Assembly (NCBI RefSeq): GCF_020734105.1
Contig: NZ_JAJAFR010000004.1
Coordinates: 357,023 to 421,022 of the forward strand
Origin: Alkalihalobacillus deserti
Lineage (GTDB): Bacteria; Bacillota; Bacilli; Bacillales; Bacillaceae_D
Length of the DNA stretch: 64,000 nt
Direction of reading: 5' to 3'
The position numbers and the translations under genes are program-made. Below the pieces are notes generated by a model, which ran no database searches, was not told where the DNA came from, and worked only from the letters and a program-made list of their open reading frames with translations. Shown here piece after piece: positions 37,986 to 47,192 of the stretch (positions are counted from its first letter, which is position 1; every line of letters begins with the position of its first letter).

Positions 37986-38135
37986 CCAGTTTTTAGATTT
38001 CCAATTTCGGTGAATTTATCATAAAATAAGAGTAAGCATCTTATGCTGATGAGGAAATGAAGTTGCCCACAAGATTCTTATAAGTTAGGAAGGTAATTAA
38101 ACACAAATAACGAAATAGTATTTAAGGAGTTAGCT

Positions 38136-38222
38136 GTGTGCAACGTTATCCTTACTAAGGACTTGAAGGGGGTTAGCTATATACCTCATCACAATTTAGT
38201 TGAACCGACCATTACTGATTAG
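38136..38222 (+). CDS. Candidate 28-residue upstream ORF before mecA
   Basis: GTG at 38136 with AAGGAG 6 bases upstream opens CNVILTKDLKGVSYIPHHNL... and stops at TAG 38222. The stop overlaps the mecA ribosome binding site (TAGGAGGGAG) and mecA begins 14 bp later, so translation of this frame would affect mecA initiation. No homologue recognised. Confidence 0.35.
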   Translation: MCNVILTKDLKGVSYIPHHNLVEPTITD

Positions 38223-38236
38223 GAGGGAGAGCGAAA

Positions 38237-38884
38237 ATGGATATTGAACGCGTCAATGATACGACCATTAAGTTTTATATTACGTATACAGATATTGAGG
38301 ATAGAGGCTTTGATCGGGATGAAATTTGGTACAATCGTGAGCGTGGAGAAGAGCTCTTCTTCGAAATGATGAACGAAGCAAATGATAAAGATGATGAATT
38401 TGAGTTAGATGGACCTTTATGGATTCAAATTCATGCGTTAGATAAAGGGCTAGAGATTGTTGTTACAAGGGGTCAAGTTTCAGATGGGAGTGTAAAACTA
38501 GAAATACCGGTGTCGGACAAAGATTCAGGAGAGTCAAACCTTGTTGACCTGATGGCTGGAAACGAGGAAGACGAATTAGATCCTACGAATGACCATCTTG
38601 AAATTGTTATTGGATTTAAAGACTTTGAAGATGTTATCTCACTGAGCCACAATTTCATTATTGCTGATTTATATAACGAATTGTATCATTTTGAGGGGAC
38701 CTATTACTTGCATGTACTCTTTAACGATGAGCGTTATAACGAAGACGAGCAGGATGATATGTTAAGTCAAATGCTTGAATATGGTTATGAATCAGATATT
38801 TCGATATATCGTATGAAGGAATATGGTAAAGAGATTGTGAAAGAAAATGCCTTACCGGTTATTCGAGAGTCATTTTCAAAATAA
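38237..38884 (+). CDS. mecA: Adapter protein MecA
   Basis: MecA targets ComK and other proteins to ClpCP and also blocks Spx-RNA polymerase interaction. The 215-residue length is typical. The N-terminal domain (MDIERVNDTTIKFYITYTDIEDRGFDRDEIWYNRERGEELFFEMMNEA) binds targets. An acidic linker (about 95-120) and a C-terminal domain (about 125-215) bind ClpC. AGGAGGGAG precedes the ATG. Neighbours coiA and comGAB belong to competence. Confidence 0.95.
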   Translation: MDIERVNDTTIKFYITYTDIEDRGFDRDEIWYNRERGEELFFEMMNEANDKDDEFELDGPLWIQIHALDKGLEIVVTRGQVSDGSVKLEIPVSDKDSGESNLVDLMAGNEEDELDPTNDHLEIVIGFKDFEDVISLSHNFIIADLYNELYHFEGTYYLHVLFNDERYNEDEQDDMLSQMLEYGYESDISIYRMKEYGKEIVKENALPVIRESFSK

Positions 38885-39025
38885 AAGAGAATCTAATGGG
38901 CGATGAACATGGTCGATCTCGTTTGTTTATTTTAAATTATGGGAGGGGGGGATCTTTTTTAAGGATCACCCCCTTTTTTTAGGTAGCGAAGTAAATAGAA
39001 AATATTAATTGAGCGGGAGAGTATA

Positions 39026-40537
39026 ATGAGAAATCAGTTGAATATTATGGTGTTTTTGGCCTTTCTTTTGGCATTTCTTTATATGACAAGGGGGTACCTA
39101 GAAGGTTGGGTTGTAGGAGCACTGAGTGTGGCCTTCTCATTATCGGTTTTGTTTATTGCTGTTGTGATCTTCTTTGAGAATCGTCATCCAACCAAGACGT
39201 TAACTTGGTTATTAGTCTTAGCTGCTTTTCCGTTACTTGGATTCTTCTTTTATTTACTGTTTGGTCAAAACTATAGGAAAAACCGTTCTTTTTCGAAAAA
39301 AGCGATTCACGATGAACGAGCCTTTCAAAAAATAGCAGGACATAGACAATTAAACGAAGATCAAATGAAAAAAATGGGTGGACATCAACAATTACTTTTT
39401 CGATTAGCCCATCGCCTTGGCAATAATCCAGTTTCTTTTTCAACGGAAACGAAAGTGCTTACTGATGGAAAAGAAACCTTTGCTCATATCTTACAGGCTT
39501 TGAAGTTAGCGGAACACCATATTCACCTTGAGTATTATATTGTTCGTGATGATGAGCTTGGTCAAGAGGTTAAAGACATTTTGATTGAGAAGGCCAAGGC
39601 TGGAATTGAAGTCCGTTTTCTATACGATGCAGTTGGTAGTTGGAGATTGTCCAAATCATATATTCAAGAATTAAAACAGGCAGATGTTGAAATGGTAGCA
39701 TTCGCACAGGTGAAACTTCCTTTTCTTAATCATAAATTCAACTATAGAAATCACCGGAAAATTATTGTCATTGATGGTGTTATAGGATTCGTTGGTGGTT
39801 TAAACATTGGTGACGAATATTTAGGCAGACATTCTTATTATGGTAATTGGCGAGATACTCATTTATTTGTTAGAGGAGAAGGAGTTAGCACCTTGCAATT
39901 GATTTTCTTACGAGATTGGTTCTATCAAACAGGTGAAACAATTTTAAACCCAACCTACCTCACACCTACACTTAAATCAGTTCATGCTGATGGTGGTGTG
40001 CAGATGATTGCAAGTGGGCCGGATACCCGCTGGGAAATAAATAAAAAACTTTTCTTTTCCATGATTACATCAGCAAAGAAATCGATTTGGATAGCTAGTC
40101 CATACTTTATACCCGATGATGATATATTAAGTGCCTTAAAGATTGCTGCATTAAGTGGAATTGATGTGCGTTTACTTGTTCCTAATCGCCCAGATAAGCA
40201 CATCGTTTTTCACGCGTCACGCTCTTATTTTCCTGAATTATTAGAAGCAGGAGTTAAGGTATATGAGTACAATCGTGGCTTCATGCATAGTAAACTAATA
40301 ATTGTCGATCATGAAATCGCATCAATTGGAACATCTAATATGGACATGCGTAGTTTTCATTTGAACTTTGAGGTGAATGCATTCCTTTATCGTACGAAAA
40401 GCGTGATGACTCTGGTTAGTGACTATGTTTATGATCTAGAACATTCCAATCAACTAAGTTATCAGTTATTTAAAAATCGATCTATTTTTCATCGCATTAT
40501 TGAATCAACATCAAGGTTATTGTCGCCATTGTTGTAG
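39026..40537 (+). CDS. cls: Cardiolipin synthase
   Basis: Cls condenses phosphatidylglycerol molecules into cardiolipin at the membrane. The 503 residues have two N-terminal membrane helices (about 7-25 and 35-54, with PLDN-type N-terminus), then two phospholipase D HKD motifs: HRKIIVIDGVIGFVGGLNIGDEY (about 240) and HSKLIIVDHEIASIGTSNMDMRS (about 420). GGGAG precedes the ATG. Inserted between mecA and coiA compared with B. subtilis order. Confidence 0.95.
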   Translation: MRNQLNIMVFLAFLLAFLYMTRGYLEGWVVGALSVAFSLSVLFIAVVIFFENRHPTKTLTWLLVLAAFPLLGFFFYLLFGQNYRKNRSFSKKAIHDERAFQKIAGHRQLNEDQMKKMGGHQQLLFRLAHRLGNNPVSFSTETKVLTDGKETFAHILQALKLAEHHIHLEYYIVRDDELGQEVKDILIEKAKAGIEVRFLYDAVGSWRLSKSYIQELKQADVEMVAFAQVKLPFLNHKFNYRNHRKIIVIDGVIGFVGGLNIGDEYLGRHSYYGNWRDTHLFVRGEGVSTLQLIFLRDWFYQTGETILNPTYLTPTLKSVHADGGVQMIASGPDTRWEINKKLFFSMITSAKKSIWIASPYFIPDDDILSALKIAALSGIDVRLLVPNRPDKHIVFHASRSYFPELLEAGVKVYEYNRGFMHSKLIIVDHEIASIGTSNMDMRSFHLNFEVNAFLYRTKSVMTLVSDYVYDLEHSNQLSYQLFKNRSIFHRIIESTSRLLSPLL

Positions 40538-40542
40538 GTCAC

Positions 40543-40573
40543 TACCCCATTCTCTGCAACGGTAGTGGCTTTA
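40543..40573 (+). terminator. Terminator after cls
   Basis: CACTACC pairs with GGTAGTG in a short hairpin followed by CTTTATCG; weak T run. Confidence 0.45.
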
Positions 40574-40666
40574 TCGTTCTCTTAAAATGTTTTCATAAAT
40601 TGAGAAGGAATTCTGGTATTGGAAGGCGAAATATAATAGGAGAATAGCTTAAATGGAGGTGGATTT

Positions 40667-41842
40667 GTGTTTATTGCAAAATTTAAAGATGGTACAGTAA
40701 TCTCTTTAGTGGATGATTGGCGACTGGATGAATTGAAGGAGCTTCGTAAAAAAAGACAATTTTATTGTCCAGCTTGTAGAGCGACTGTTCAACTAAAACT
40801 TGGTACAGCGAGACTTTGGCATTTTGCTCATCAGCCTCATGTAGCGTGTGTCGAATCTAGTGAAAATGAAAGTCTCTATCACTTAAAGGGTAAAAAACTT
40901 CTCTATCAGTGGTTGAAATCACAACAAGTTGAAGTCGCATTAGAATGCTATCTACCAATAATAAGGCAACGTCCGGACCTCTTATTTCGCTTCAATCACA
41001 CTCTCTACGCACTAGAATATCAATGCTCCCCTATTGAAACGACTCTCTTAGAAAAACGTACTCAAGGCTATAATCAAATTGGTATTATCCCTATTTGGAT
41101 TCTCGGTGGGAACAGGTTAAAACGCTATGGACCACATACCTTTACCCTTAAATCCTACGAATGGTTATGTACTCAAACGAGTAAGAACCACTTTTTTCAT
41201 CTTACCTATTTTTGTCCAGAACAAAACCGCTTTGCACAACTACATCAAATTACTCCATATTCTTCTACTAAGTTTTTGGCTTTTTATCATGAGACCCCCC
41301 TTCTTAAAACATCTATTAACTCTATTGTACAACCCAACATACACACTAAAAGTAAGATGTTTGAAAAATGGATTATTGTTAGAAAGAATTGGCGCTATAA
41401 AAACTCTTCTCCCTATCCTGCAAAAATGGAAAGAACTATTAGAGAGATTCTCTACAAGAATGGTGTACCACCAAGTCTTTTCCCAATTGAAACGGGTTGG
41501 CCGACCGCTTACCATTACCTCATTTCATCATCTCCTTACTATTGGCAACTTCTCCTTCTTTTTGAATGTTTACAACATCAACCACTAAATCGACCTTTCT
41601 CTAGACAGATTGTAACTCAATGTCTGTTTCCATATATTGAAAAAAGATGGCTTATGCTTAGACAAACGTCTGAACCTTGGACGAAAGCAATAGATGGCTT
41701 TCTTCATTTTCTTACTCGGATTGGATATTTAGAAAAAGTAGAGTCAAACCAAGGGATGTTTAAGAGAATAAGAAATCCGATGATTCCAACAAATGTAGAA
41801 GAAGCTATGCAACTAGACCAATCAATAAAGCTTCGGTCATGA
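40667..41842 (+). CDS. coiA: Competence protein CoiA-like
   Basis: A 391-residue CoiA/YjbF-like protein. The GTG at 40667 has GGAGGTG 6 bases upstream. The N-terminus has a zinc-ribbon-like pair (FYCPACRATVQLKLGTARLWHFAHQ, about 23-50). A nuclease-like central domain follows with LLYQWLKSQQVEVALECYLPIIRQRPDLLF and LEYQCSPIETTLLEKRTQGY, as in PD-(D/E)XK-type CoiA. It lies between cls and pepF. CoiA is needed for recombination during transformation. Confidence 0.9.
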   Translation: MFIAKFKDGTVISLVDDWRLDELKELRKKRQFYCPACRATVQLKLGTARLWHFAHQPHVACVESSENESLYHLKGKKLLYQWLKSQQVEVALECYLPIIRQRPDLLFRFNHTLYALEYQCSPIETTLLEKRTQGYNQIGIIPIWILGGNRLKRYGPHTFTLKSYEWLCTQTSKNHFFHLTYFCPEQNRFAQLHQITPYSSTKFLAFYHETPLLKTSINSIVQPNIHTKSKMFEKWIIVRKNWRYKNSSPYPAKMERTIREILYKNGVPPSLFPIETGWPTAYHYLISSSPYYWQLLLLFECLQHQPLNRPFSRQIVTQCLFPYIEKRWLMLRQTSEPWTKAIDGFLHFLTRIGYLEKVESNQGMFKRIRNPMIPTNVEEAMQLDQSIKLRS

Positions 41843-41943
41843 ATTCAAGCAATAGAGGAGGGTACAATAAAGGAATAAGTGGTTAAAAAACGAATATATA
41901 GGTAGAAGGGTTACCCTTGATTTAATTTGGAGGTGCAAGTGTA

Positions 41944-43752
41944 TTGTCAAAAACATTACAAAAACGTGAAGAGGTGCCTGTTGAAAAAACATGGGATCTT
42001 GAGGCTATTTTTACTAGCAATGAAGAATGGGAAAAGGAATTCAAAGAAGTCCAGATCATTCTCCCTTATTTAGAAGCCTGTAAAGGAACACTAGCGGAGT
42101 CAGCTGTAACACTCTTTGTTGCGCTTGAAAAACAAAATGAGATAGCAGAAAAGCTAGGAAGAGTGTATACGTATGCTCATATGCGTTATGATCAAGATAC
42201 GACCAATTCTTATTATCAAGGATTACATGACCGAGCGGCGAGTCTTGCTTCTCAAGCAGGGCAAGTGGCTTCTTTCATTATTCCAGAATTGCTCTCCATA
42301 GATGAATCTAAAATTGAGCGTTTTATGAGTGAATATGAGGGCTTGAAGGTTTATAAACAAATGTTTGCAGAATTAAATGAGCAAAGAGCTCATGTGTTAT
42401 CTGAAAAGGAAGAATCGATTTTGGCTCAAGCGAGTGAAGTAATGAGTAGTCCTAGTAATACATTTGGAATGTTAAATAATGCTGATTTAAAATTTCCAAC
42501 TGTTAAAGATGAGGATGGAGAAGAGGTTGAGATCACACATGGTCGTTTTATACGATTGCTAGAAAGTGGTGATCGAAGAGTTCGTGAAGAAGCATTCAAA
42601 GCAGTTTACAGCACGTATGATAAGTATAAAAATACATTTGCTTCTACGCTAAGTGGTCAGGTTAAAAGGGATTTATTTTATGCGAAGGTGCGTAAATACA
42701 AATCGGCTAGAGAAGCCGCTTTAAGTAACAATCATATTCCAGAAGTTGTTTATGACCAGTTGGTTGAAACCGTGAATAACCGCTTAGAACTGCTTCATCG
42801 TTACGTTCGATTGCGTAAAAAGGTATTGGGTGTAGAGGAATTGCATATGTATGATCTTTACACGCCATTGGTTAAAGATGTAAAAATGGAGATTGCATAT
42901 GAGAAGGGAAAAGAGCTTGTAACAAAGGGAGTTGCCCCTCTAGGTAAAGAATATGTTTCTACATTAAAAGAAGGATTTGAAAAACGCTGGGTAGATGTTG
43001 AAGAAAATGTTGGTAAACGAAGTGGCGCTTATTCATCTGGTTCTTATGGGACCATGCCTTATATTTTAATGAATTGGCAAGACAATGTGAATAATCTATT
43101 TACTCTTGCCCATGAGTTTGGTCATAGCCTACATAGCTATTATACGCGTAAACACCAACCGTATCTTTATGGGGATTATACCATTTTTGTAGCGGAAGTA
43201 GCCTCGACTTTGAATGAAGCGCTATTAAATGATTATATGGTTAAGAATACGAATAATTCTAAGGAAAAGCTTTATTTGCTTAATCATTTCTTAGAAGGTT
43301 TTAGAGGGACGGTCTTTCGCCAAACGATGTTTGCAGAGTTCGAACAACAGATTCATGAAAAGGCAGCGAGTGGTGAGGCGTTGACGCCAGAGTTATTGAC
43401 AAAGACCTATTATGATTTAAATGTGAAGTATTTCGGAGAAGATTTAGTCATTGACGAGGAGATTGGTTTGGAATGGGCAAGAATCCCTCATTTCTATTAT
43501 AATTTCTATGTATTCCAATATGCTACTGGTTATAGTGCGGCAGCAGCTTTGTCTAAACAGGTACTTGAAGAAGGAGAAAGTGCAGTTACTCGTTATTTAG
43601 ATTTCTTGAAATCGGGAAGTTCCGATTATCCAATAGAGGTATTGAAGCGTGCTGGTGTTGATATGACATCGTCTGCGCCAATTGAACAAGCATTAGCTAT
43701 ATTCGAAAAAACGTTGATTGAAATGGAACGATTACTAGAAGAAACCAGTTAA
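41944..43752 (+). CDS. pepF: Oligoendopeptidase F
   Basis: PepF is an M3B zinc metallopeptidase that cleaves 7-17 residue peptides in the cytosol. The 602-residue length is typical. HEFGHSLHSYY lies at residues 390-394 (zinc ligands H and H), with Glu in FVAEVASTLNE downstream. The start is TTG at 41944, preceded by GGAGGTG with 8-base spacing. It follows coiA by 100 bp. Confidence 0.96.
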   Translation: MSKTLQKREEVPVEKTWDLEAIFTSNEEWEKEFKEVQIILPYLEACKGTLAESAVTLFVALEKQNEIAEKLGRVYTYAHMRYDQDTTNSYYQGLHDRAASLASQAGQVASFIIPELLSIDESKIERFMSEYEGLKVYKQMFAELNEQRAHVLSEKEESILAQASEVMSSPSNTFGMLNNADLKFPTVKDEDGEEVEITHGRFIRLLESGDRRVREEAFKAVYSTYDKYKNTFASTLSGQVKRDLFYAKVRKYKSAREAALSNNHIPEVVYDQLVETVNNRLELLHRYVRLRKKVLGVEELHMYDLYTPLVKDVKMEIAYEKGKELVTKGVAPLGKEYVSTLKEGFEKRWVDVEENVGKRSGAYSSGSYGTMPYILMNWQDNVNNLFTLAHEFGHSLHSYYTRKHQPYLYGDYTIFVAEVASTLNEALLNDYMVKNTNNSKEKLYLLNHFLEGFRGTVFRQTMFAEFEQQIHEKAASGEALTPELLTKTYYDLNVKYFGEDLVIDEEIGLEWARIPHFYYNFYVFQYATGYSAAAALSKQVLEEGESAVTRYLDFLKSGSSDYPIEVLKRAGVDMTSSAPIEQALAIFEKTLIEMERLLEETS

Positions 43753-43755
43753 TGT

Positions 43756-43786
43756 GAAAAAGGTGACCTGACTGGTCACCTTTTTC
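43756..43786 (+). terminator. Terminator of pepF
   Basis: A 13-bp perfect stem GAAAAAGGTGACC/GGTCACCTTTTTC with a 5-base loop. Confidence 0.88.
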
Positions 43787-43893
43787 AAAGGATAAGTAGA
43801 GTTTAAGAATTAAGATCAAAGCGGTGTGAGAAGTTAGTTCGAGTTGCACGGCTTATAGGAGAATTCTAAGAAAAACGGTGGAGTTGTCTTTTC

Positions 43894-44070
43894 TTAACGA
43901 AAGCCTTTAAATCGCTTTTGAGCAGCAAGAGGAGAGAGAGTAAAAGCGATAGAGCCGATTAAAAAGGGGATCGATATCCAAAGTGGAAAAAGGCTCATTA
44001 ACGATAAAATGTAGAAATAATAACTAATTATTGTTAAAAGTATTCCAATGATGATGATAAATCGAATCAT
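43894..44070 (-). CDS. Small two-helix membrane protein, 58 residues
   Basis: ATG at 44070 with GGAGGC 8 bases upstream encodes a 58-residue protein. It has two hydrophobic helices (about 3-22 and 26-49) separated by SLFPL, and a basic end QKRFKGFR. Its ribosome binding site lies inside the 3' arm of the hairpin at 44077-44140. No family recognised. Confidence 0.6.
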   Translation of the reverse strand: MIRFIIIIGILLTIISYYFYILSLMSLFPLWISIPFLIGSIAFTLSPLAAQKRFKGFR

Positions 44071-44076
44071 TAAAAA

Positions 44077-44140
44077 AGCCTCCTAACACAAGTCATCTAG
44101 ATAATATAATCTATGATGACTTGTTTCATGTTAGAAGGCT
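44077..44140 (-). terminator. Terminator of the SpxH operon, overlapping next gene's RBS
   Basis: AGCCTCCTAACACAAGTC (44077-44094) pairs with the arm at 44115-44140 with one mismatch and one interruption; GTTAGGAGGC and a T6 run follow on the minus strand. It can end the spxH transcript. The 3' arm also holds the AGGAGG of the 58-residue gene, so the hairpin would mask it. Confidence 0.7.
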
Positions 44141-44159
44141 CAAGTAGGGACTACCTGAA

Positions 44160-45077
44160 TTATTTTAAATAGCGCCAAAAAATTCCGTACTTAACAGGTA
44201 CTGATTCTACTTTTTGTTGGAGCATCAAAGCTTTTAAACGTTTTTCAGCTTCTTCCTCTGAAATGTTAAAGACGACTGATACTTCAATGGTTGCAACTAA
44301 TTCAAAACGTATTAAAAATTCTTCTAAAGTAGATGGTTTGGCAGGCGTAGGTTTAAAGCCAAGCATGTCTTCAATAATTTGAACATAAACGTGATAAGGA
44401 TAATGCCCTGTTACTTTGATTCCATCGTCTTCAACATTGGCATTAAAAAAGACAAAGGTTGGTACGATGTCGACACCCATTTCGTTCGTTGTCTTAATAT
44501 CATGTTGAAGGGCTTTAGAGGCTGTTTTAGAAGAAAGATCGTTTTTAAATTCTGTTACATCTAAACCAGCCTTTTCTGCACAATCGATTATGACATTCTG
44601 CTCCGTGATGTTTTGTTTATTTAAAAACAATGCTTCCCTCATTTTTCGCAAAAATCGTGCACCGAGTTGGGGACCTTGCAATTCCGCTGCTTTAATTGCT
44701 ACTGAAGCTAAATAAGGAGAGTGCCACTCATGTTCTAGCAATACGTCCCCATCACAAGACATCCCTGTTTTCGTAGCACTTTCTTCCCAAACTGAAGCGA
44801 TCACCTGCTTTTTAGCCGTTAAGCCTTTTGTTGTATTCTTACATACATTCCAAGCTTGTAAACGTCCAGCAACAAGGGTACGAATGCGAAAATAACTGCC
44901 ATATTCTACTTGTAGTTTTTTTAGCATTGGTTCAAATGCCCAACAGTCAGCACAAAGTGGATCAATAAATGTGTATAATTCAATGGGTTTATGACGTTTA
45001 TTAAATGGTTGCTCTGGATCTAGACCACAAACGCCAAGTTGATTGTCGCAAGTTGAAGGAGTATCTTTCTGGTTCAA
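44160..45077 (-). CDS. spxH: ClpXP adaptor SpxH (YjbH)
   Basis: SpxH binds Spx and delivers it to ClpXP. The 305 residues have a DsbA-like thioredoxin fold with a CADC site (Cys42, Cys45, in FIDPLCADCWAFEP), plus Cys10 and Cys17 in a short N-terminal Cys region (STCDNQLGVCGL) that could bind metal. DIVPTFVFFNA carries a cis-Pro. The start is TTG at 45077, with GGAGA about 9 bases upstream. It is just downstream of the truncated globin gene, as in B. subtilis. Confidence 0.95.
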   Translation of the reverse strand: MNQKDTPSTCDNQLGVCGLDPEQPFNKRHKPIELYTFIDPLCADCWAFEPMLKKLQVEYGSYFRIRTLVAGRLQAWNVCKNTTKGLTAKKQVIASVWEESATKTGMSCDGDVLLEHEWHSPYLASVAIKAAELQGPQLGARFLRKMREALFLNKQNITEQNVIIDCAEKAGLDVTEFKNDLSSKTASKALQHDIKTTNEMGVDIVPTFVFFNANVEDDGIKVTGHYPYHVYVQIIEDMLGFKPTPAKPSTLEEFLIRFELVATIEVSVVFNISEEEAEKRLKALMLQQKVESVPVKYGIFWRYLK

Positions 45078-45093
45078 TGGTCGTTTCTCCTTT

Positions 45094-45477
45094 CTACGAT
45101 GATTGATTTACCATGTGATGCGCGGTCATAGTTAGACGTTCAATCATATAATCACGAATTGGTCCTTGAATATTGATCTCATCCATTGCCTTTTTCATAC
45201 AGCCAAGCCATGCTTCTGCTTGAACAGGTGTAATGACAAATGGCATGTGACGTGCTCTGAGCATCGGGTGTCCATGTTCATCACTATATATAGTAGGACC
45301 ACCAAGAAATTGAGTTAAAAATTGTTTTTGCTTTCGGGCCGTTTCGGTTAAATCATCTGGAAATAGATGAGCAAGATCAGCGTGTACTGATACCTTCTCG
45401 TAGAATGTATCGACTAATAAAGAGAGGACTGCTTCTCCACCTAAAGCCTCATAAGGTGTTTGATTTATATTTGTCAT
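45094..45477 (-). CDS. yjbI: Truncated hemoglobin (YjbI)
   Basis: A 127-residue group II truncated globin. The start MTNINQTPYEALGG at 45477 has GAGGAG at 7 bases; an ATG two codons before overlaps it. PYEALGGEAVLSLLVDTFYEKV, LTQFLGGPTIYSDEHGHPMLRARHMPF with proximal His in RARHMPF, and WLGCMKKAMDEINI mark the heme pocket. It probably handles oxygen or NO. It lies 17 bp before spxH in the same operon. Confidence 0.94.
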   Translation of the reverse strand: MTNINQTPYEALGGEAVLSLLVDTFYEKVSVHADLAHLFPDDLTETARKQKQFLTQFLGGPTIYSDEHGHPMLRARHMPFVITPVQAEAWLGCMKKAMDEINIQGPIRDYMIERLTMTAHHMVNQSS

Positions 45478-45571
45478 AGTCATTCTCCTCTGTGTTGGAA
45501 CTCTTTATCATATTGTAGCAATATGAAGTCTGTTCAGCAAATTTCCTGATTGAGGATTACCAACATAAAAA

Positions 45572-45611
45572 AAGAAACTGCCTTCTTCTATGATAGAGGA
45601 GGCAGTTTCTT
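45572..45611 (-). terminator. Terminator of cwlQ
   Basis: AAGAAACTGCCT/AGGCAGTTTCTT (12 bp) with a 16-base loop; T7 follows on the minus strand. Confidence 0.88.
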
Positions 45612-45614
45612 GAT

Positions 45615-46286
45615 TTACGCATTCATATAAGAACTATAAACTTTTGGAACATAGGCTTGTGTTTCTTTAAAGGGAGGAATTCCGCCGTGACGGTCAACAT
45701 TCCCAGGACCTGCATTATAAGCAGCTAACGCTAGGCGAACATCACCGTTATAACGATCAAGCATTTGTCTGAGATATTTTGCTCCCCCGTCTATGTTTTG
45801 TCCAGGATGATAAATGTTTTGAACGTTTAGACCTCTAGCAGTAGCAGGCATGAGCTGCATGAGCCCAATTGCACCCGCATGGCTTTTAGCATTAGGATTG
45901 AAGTTTGATTCATGCTTAATTACTGCGTGAATAAGCTTCGCATCTATATTGTATTTTTTAGCAGCAGATTCAATAAATGGCTGGAAGCGAGTTTCACGAT
46001 CGGATAAAGTATCAGTCCAAGTAGAATCCGCTTGCTTAACTGTTTTTAGAGTATCGATTTGATTAATAGATGAAGCGATCACTTGATCTAATCGACTTTT
46101 TAAAGTTGGATCAAGGAATAAGTCCATGTTTCTTGATGGGGCTGTTGTTTTTTGAAAGCGGCTCAATTGTTCTTCAAGGAATTGAGAAAATATTGACTCA
46201 ACCATAGTCGGTTGTTGTGACTTAGATGAAGATAAGCCCTGAAAGGATTGAAAGCGATTTATCTGTTGAAGGAAGGATAGATCCAT
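45615..46286 (-). CDS. cwlQ: Lytic transglycosylase CwlQ
   Basis: A 223-residue SLT-type transglycosylase like YjbJ/CwlQ, which in B. subtilis has transglycosylase and muramidase activity. The SLT domain (about 107-220) has IHAVIKHESNFNPNAKSHAGAIGLMQLMPAT, with Glu in KHESNF as catalytic acid, and LALAAYNAGPGNV. The first 100 residues are Gln/Ser-rich with no clear signal peptide, as in known YjbJ. CGAGGTG precedes the ATG. Confidence 0.92.
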   Translation of the reverse strand: MDLSFLQQINRFQSFQGLSSSKSQQPTMVESIFSQFLEEQLSRFQKTTAPSRNMDLFLDPTLKSRLDQVIASSINQIDTLKTVKQADSTWTDTLSDRETRFQPFIESAAKKYNIDAKLIHAVIKHESNFNPNAKSHAGAIGLMQLMPATARGLNVQNIYHPGQNIDGGAKYLRQMLDRYNGDVRLALAAYNAGPGNVDRHGGIPPFKETQAYVPKVYSSYMNA

Positions 46287-46364
46287 AATTACACCTCGAT
46301 TATTATATCTAAGTCTATCATAGCAAATGATTGTTAACTGGACAATTGGTTGTTGATGATTTCT

Positions 46365-46955
46365 TTATTTCTCACTTTGTTTTTGATTCTTCAAATTAAA
46401 AAAACGCCTGACTTTGTTTTCAGTAGCAAGTGGGCTAAGTTGATAGTTGGAGAGTATCATCGAAAGTGTAGAATTAGCATGTTCCTCTGATTTACCTTCA
46501 TATTCAATCTCATAGTCAACTTGGTCAAAATAACTGCTTTTATCAAAACAAAGAATGCCACCCTCATATTCAAATTCAATTCGACTTGTTGTTAAGGTGC
46601 CTTGAAACTTAAGTTGGTCAACGGGTATTTCAAGTTGAATGAGTTGATTCATCACTTGTCCATCCGGGAGTTTCCCTTTTGCTTGAGCTAGTTGCCATTC
46701 TTGATAAGACAATTGCTGATGAGTTTCCAATTTTCCTACTTTAAAAGGCTGTTTTAACGTTAATGTGAACGTCCGAGCTATTTCACGAATGCGCAAACCT
46801 GATTGCTTTCCCTTAAGTGAGAAATTCGGGGTTTCAAAATAATGATTATGCTGTACGACCGCATCCGTTTCTTGCAGTCCAAACCCTTTTAATAACAGAT
46901 GATAAGCTCTTTCTGTAAGCATTGATTTCACTTCGATTTCTACTTCTTGTGACAT
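46365..46955 (-). CDS. yjbK: CYTH domain protein (YjbK)
   Basis: A 196-residue CYTH/thiamin-triphosphatase-like protein. The E-x-E-x-K signature is in SQEVEIEVKSML. Several alternating charged strands follow, with LTLKQPFKVGKLETHQ and EYEGGILCFDKSSYFDQVDYEIEYEG. The family hydrolyses tripolyphosphate or binds nucleotides; the substrate is unknown. AAAAGGTG precedes the ATG. Confidence 0.92.
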   Translation of the reverse strand: MSQEVEIEVKSMLTERAYHLLLKGFGLQETDAVVQHNHYFETPNFSLKGKQSGLRIREIARTFTLTLKQPFKVGKLETHQQLSYQEWQLAQAKGKLPDGQVMNQLIQLEIPVDQLKFQGTLTTSRIEFEYEGGILCFDKSSYFDQVDYEIEYEGKSEEHANSTLSMILSNYQLSPLATENKVRRFFNLKNQKQSEK

Positions 46956-47192
46956 AATTACACACCTTTTCTATTGAGAGAAAGAATCTTCTTCTCATTC
47001 ATTTAATAATAGCTTGTTAAAAAATAGCACGATGCTACACTGTTATTAGTATAGCAGGTGTTTCTATGTTTAAATGTTATAATTTGTTTACTAATCACGC
47101 TAGAACAGATAGTCATTGATACGTATTTCAAGTTGAACTATGTTAAAATAAAGTGAAAATCTTTCGTTGGAAGGCATAGGTGGAGGTACATA

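Noticed and set aside
41127..41588. 153-codon open frame within coiA, alternate frame
   Set aside because: CoiA motifs are in the other frame, and this one lacks an RBS and any recognisable domain.
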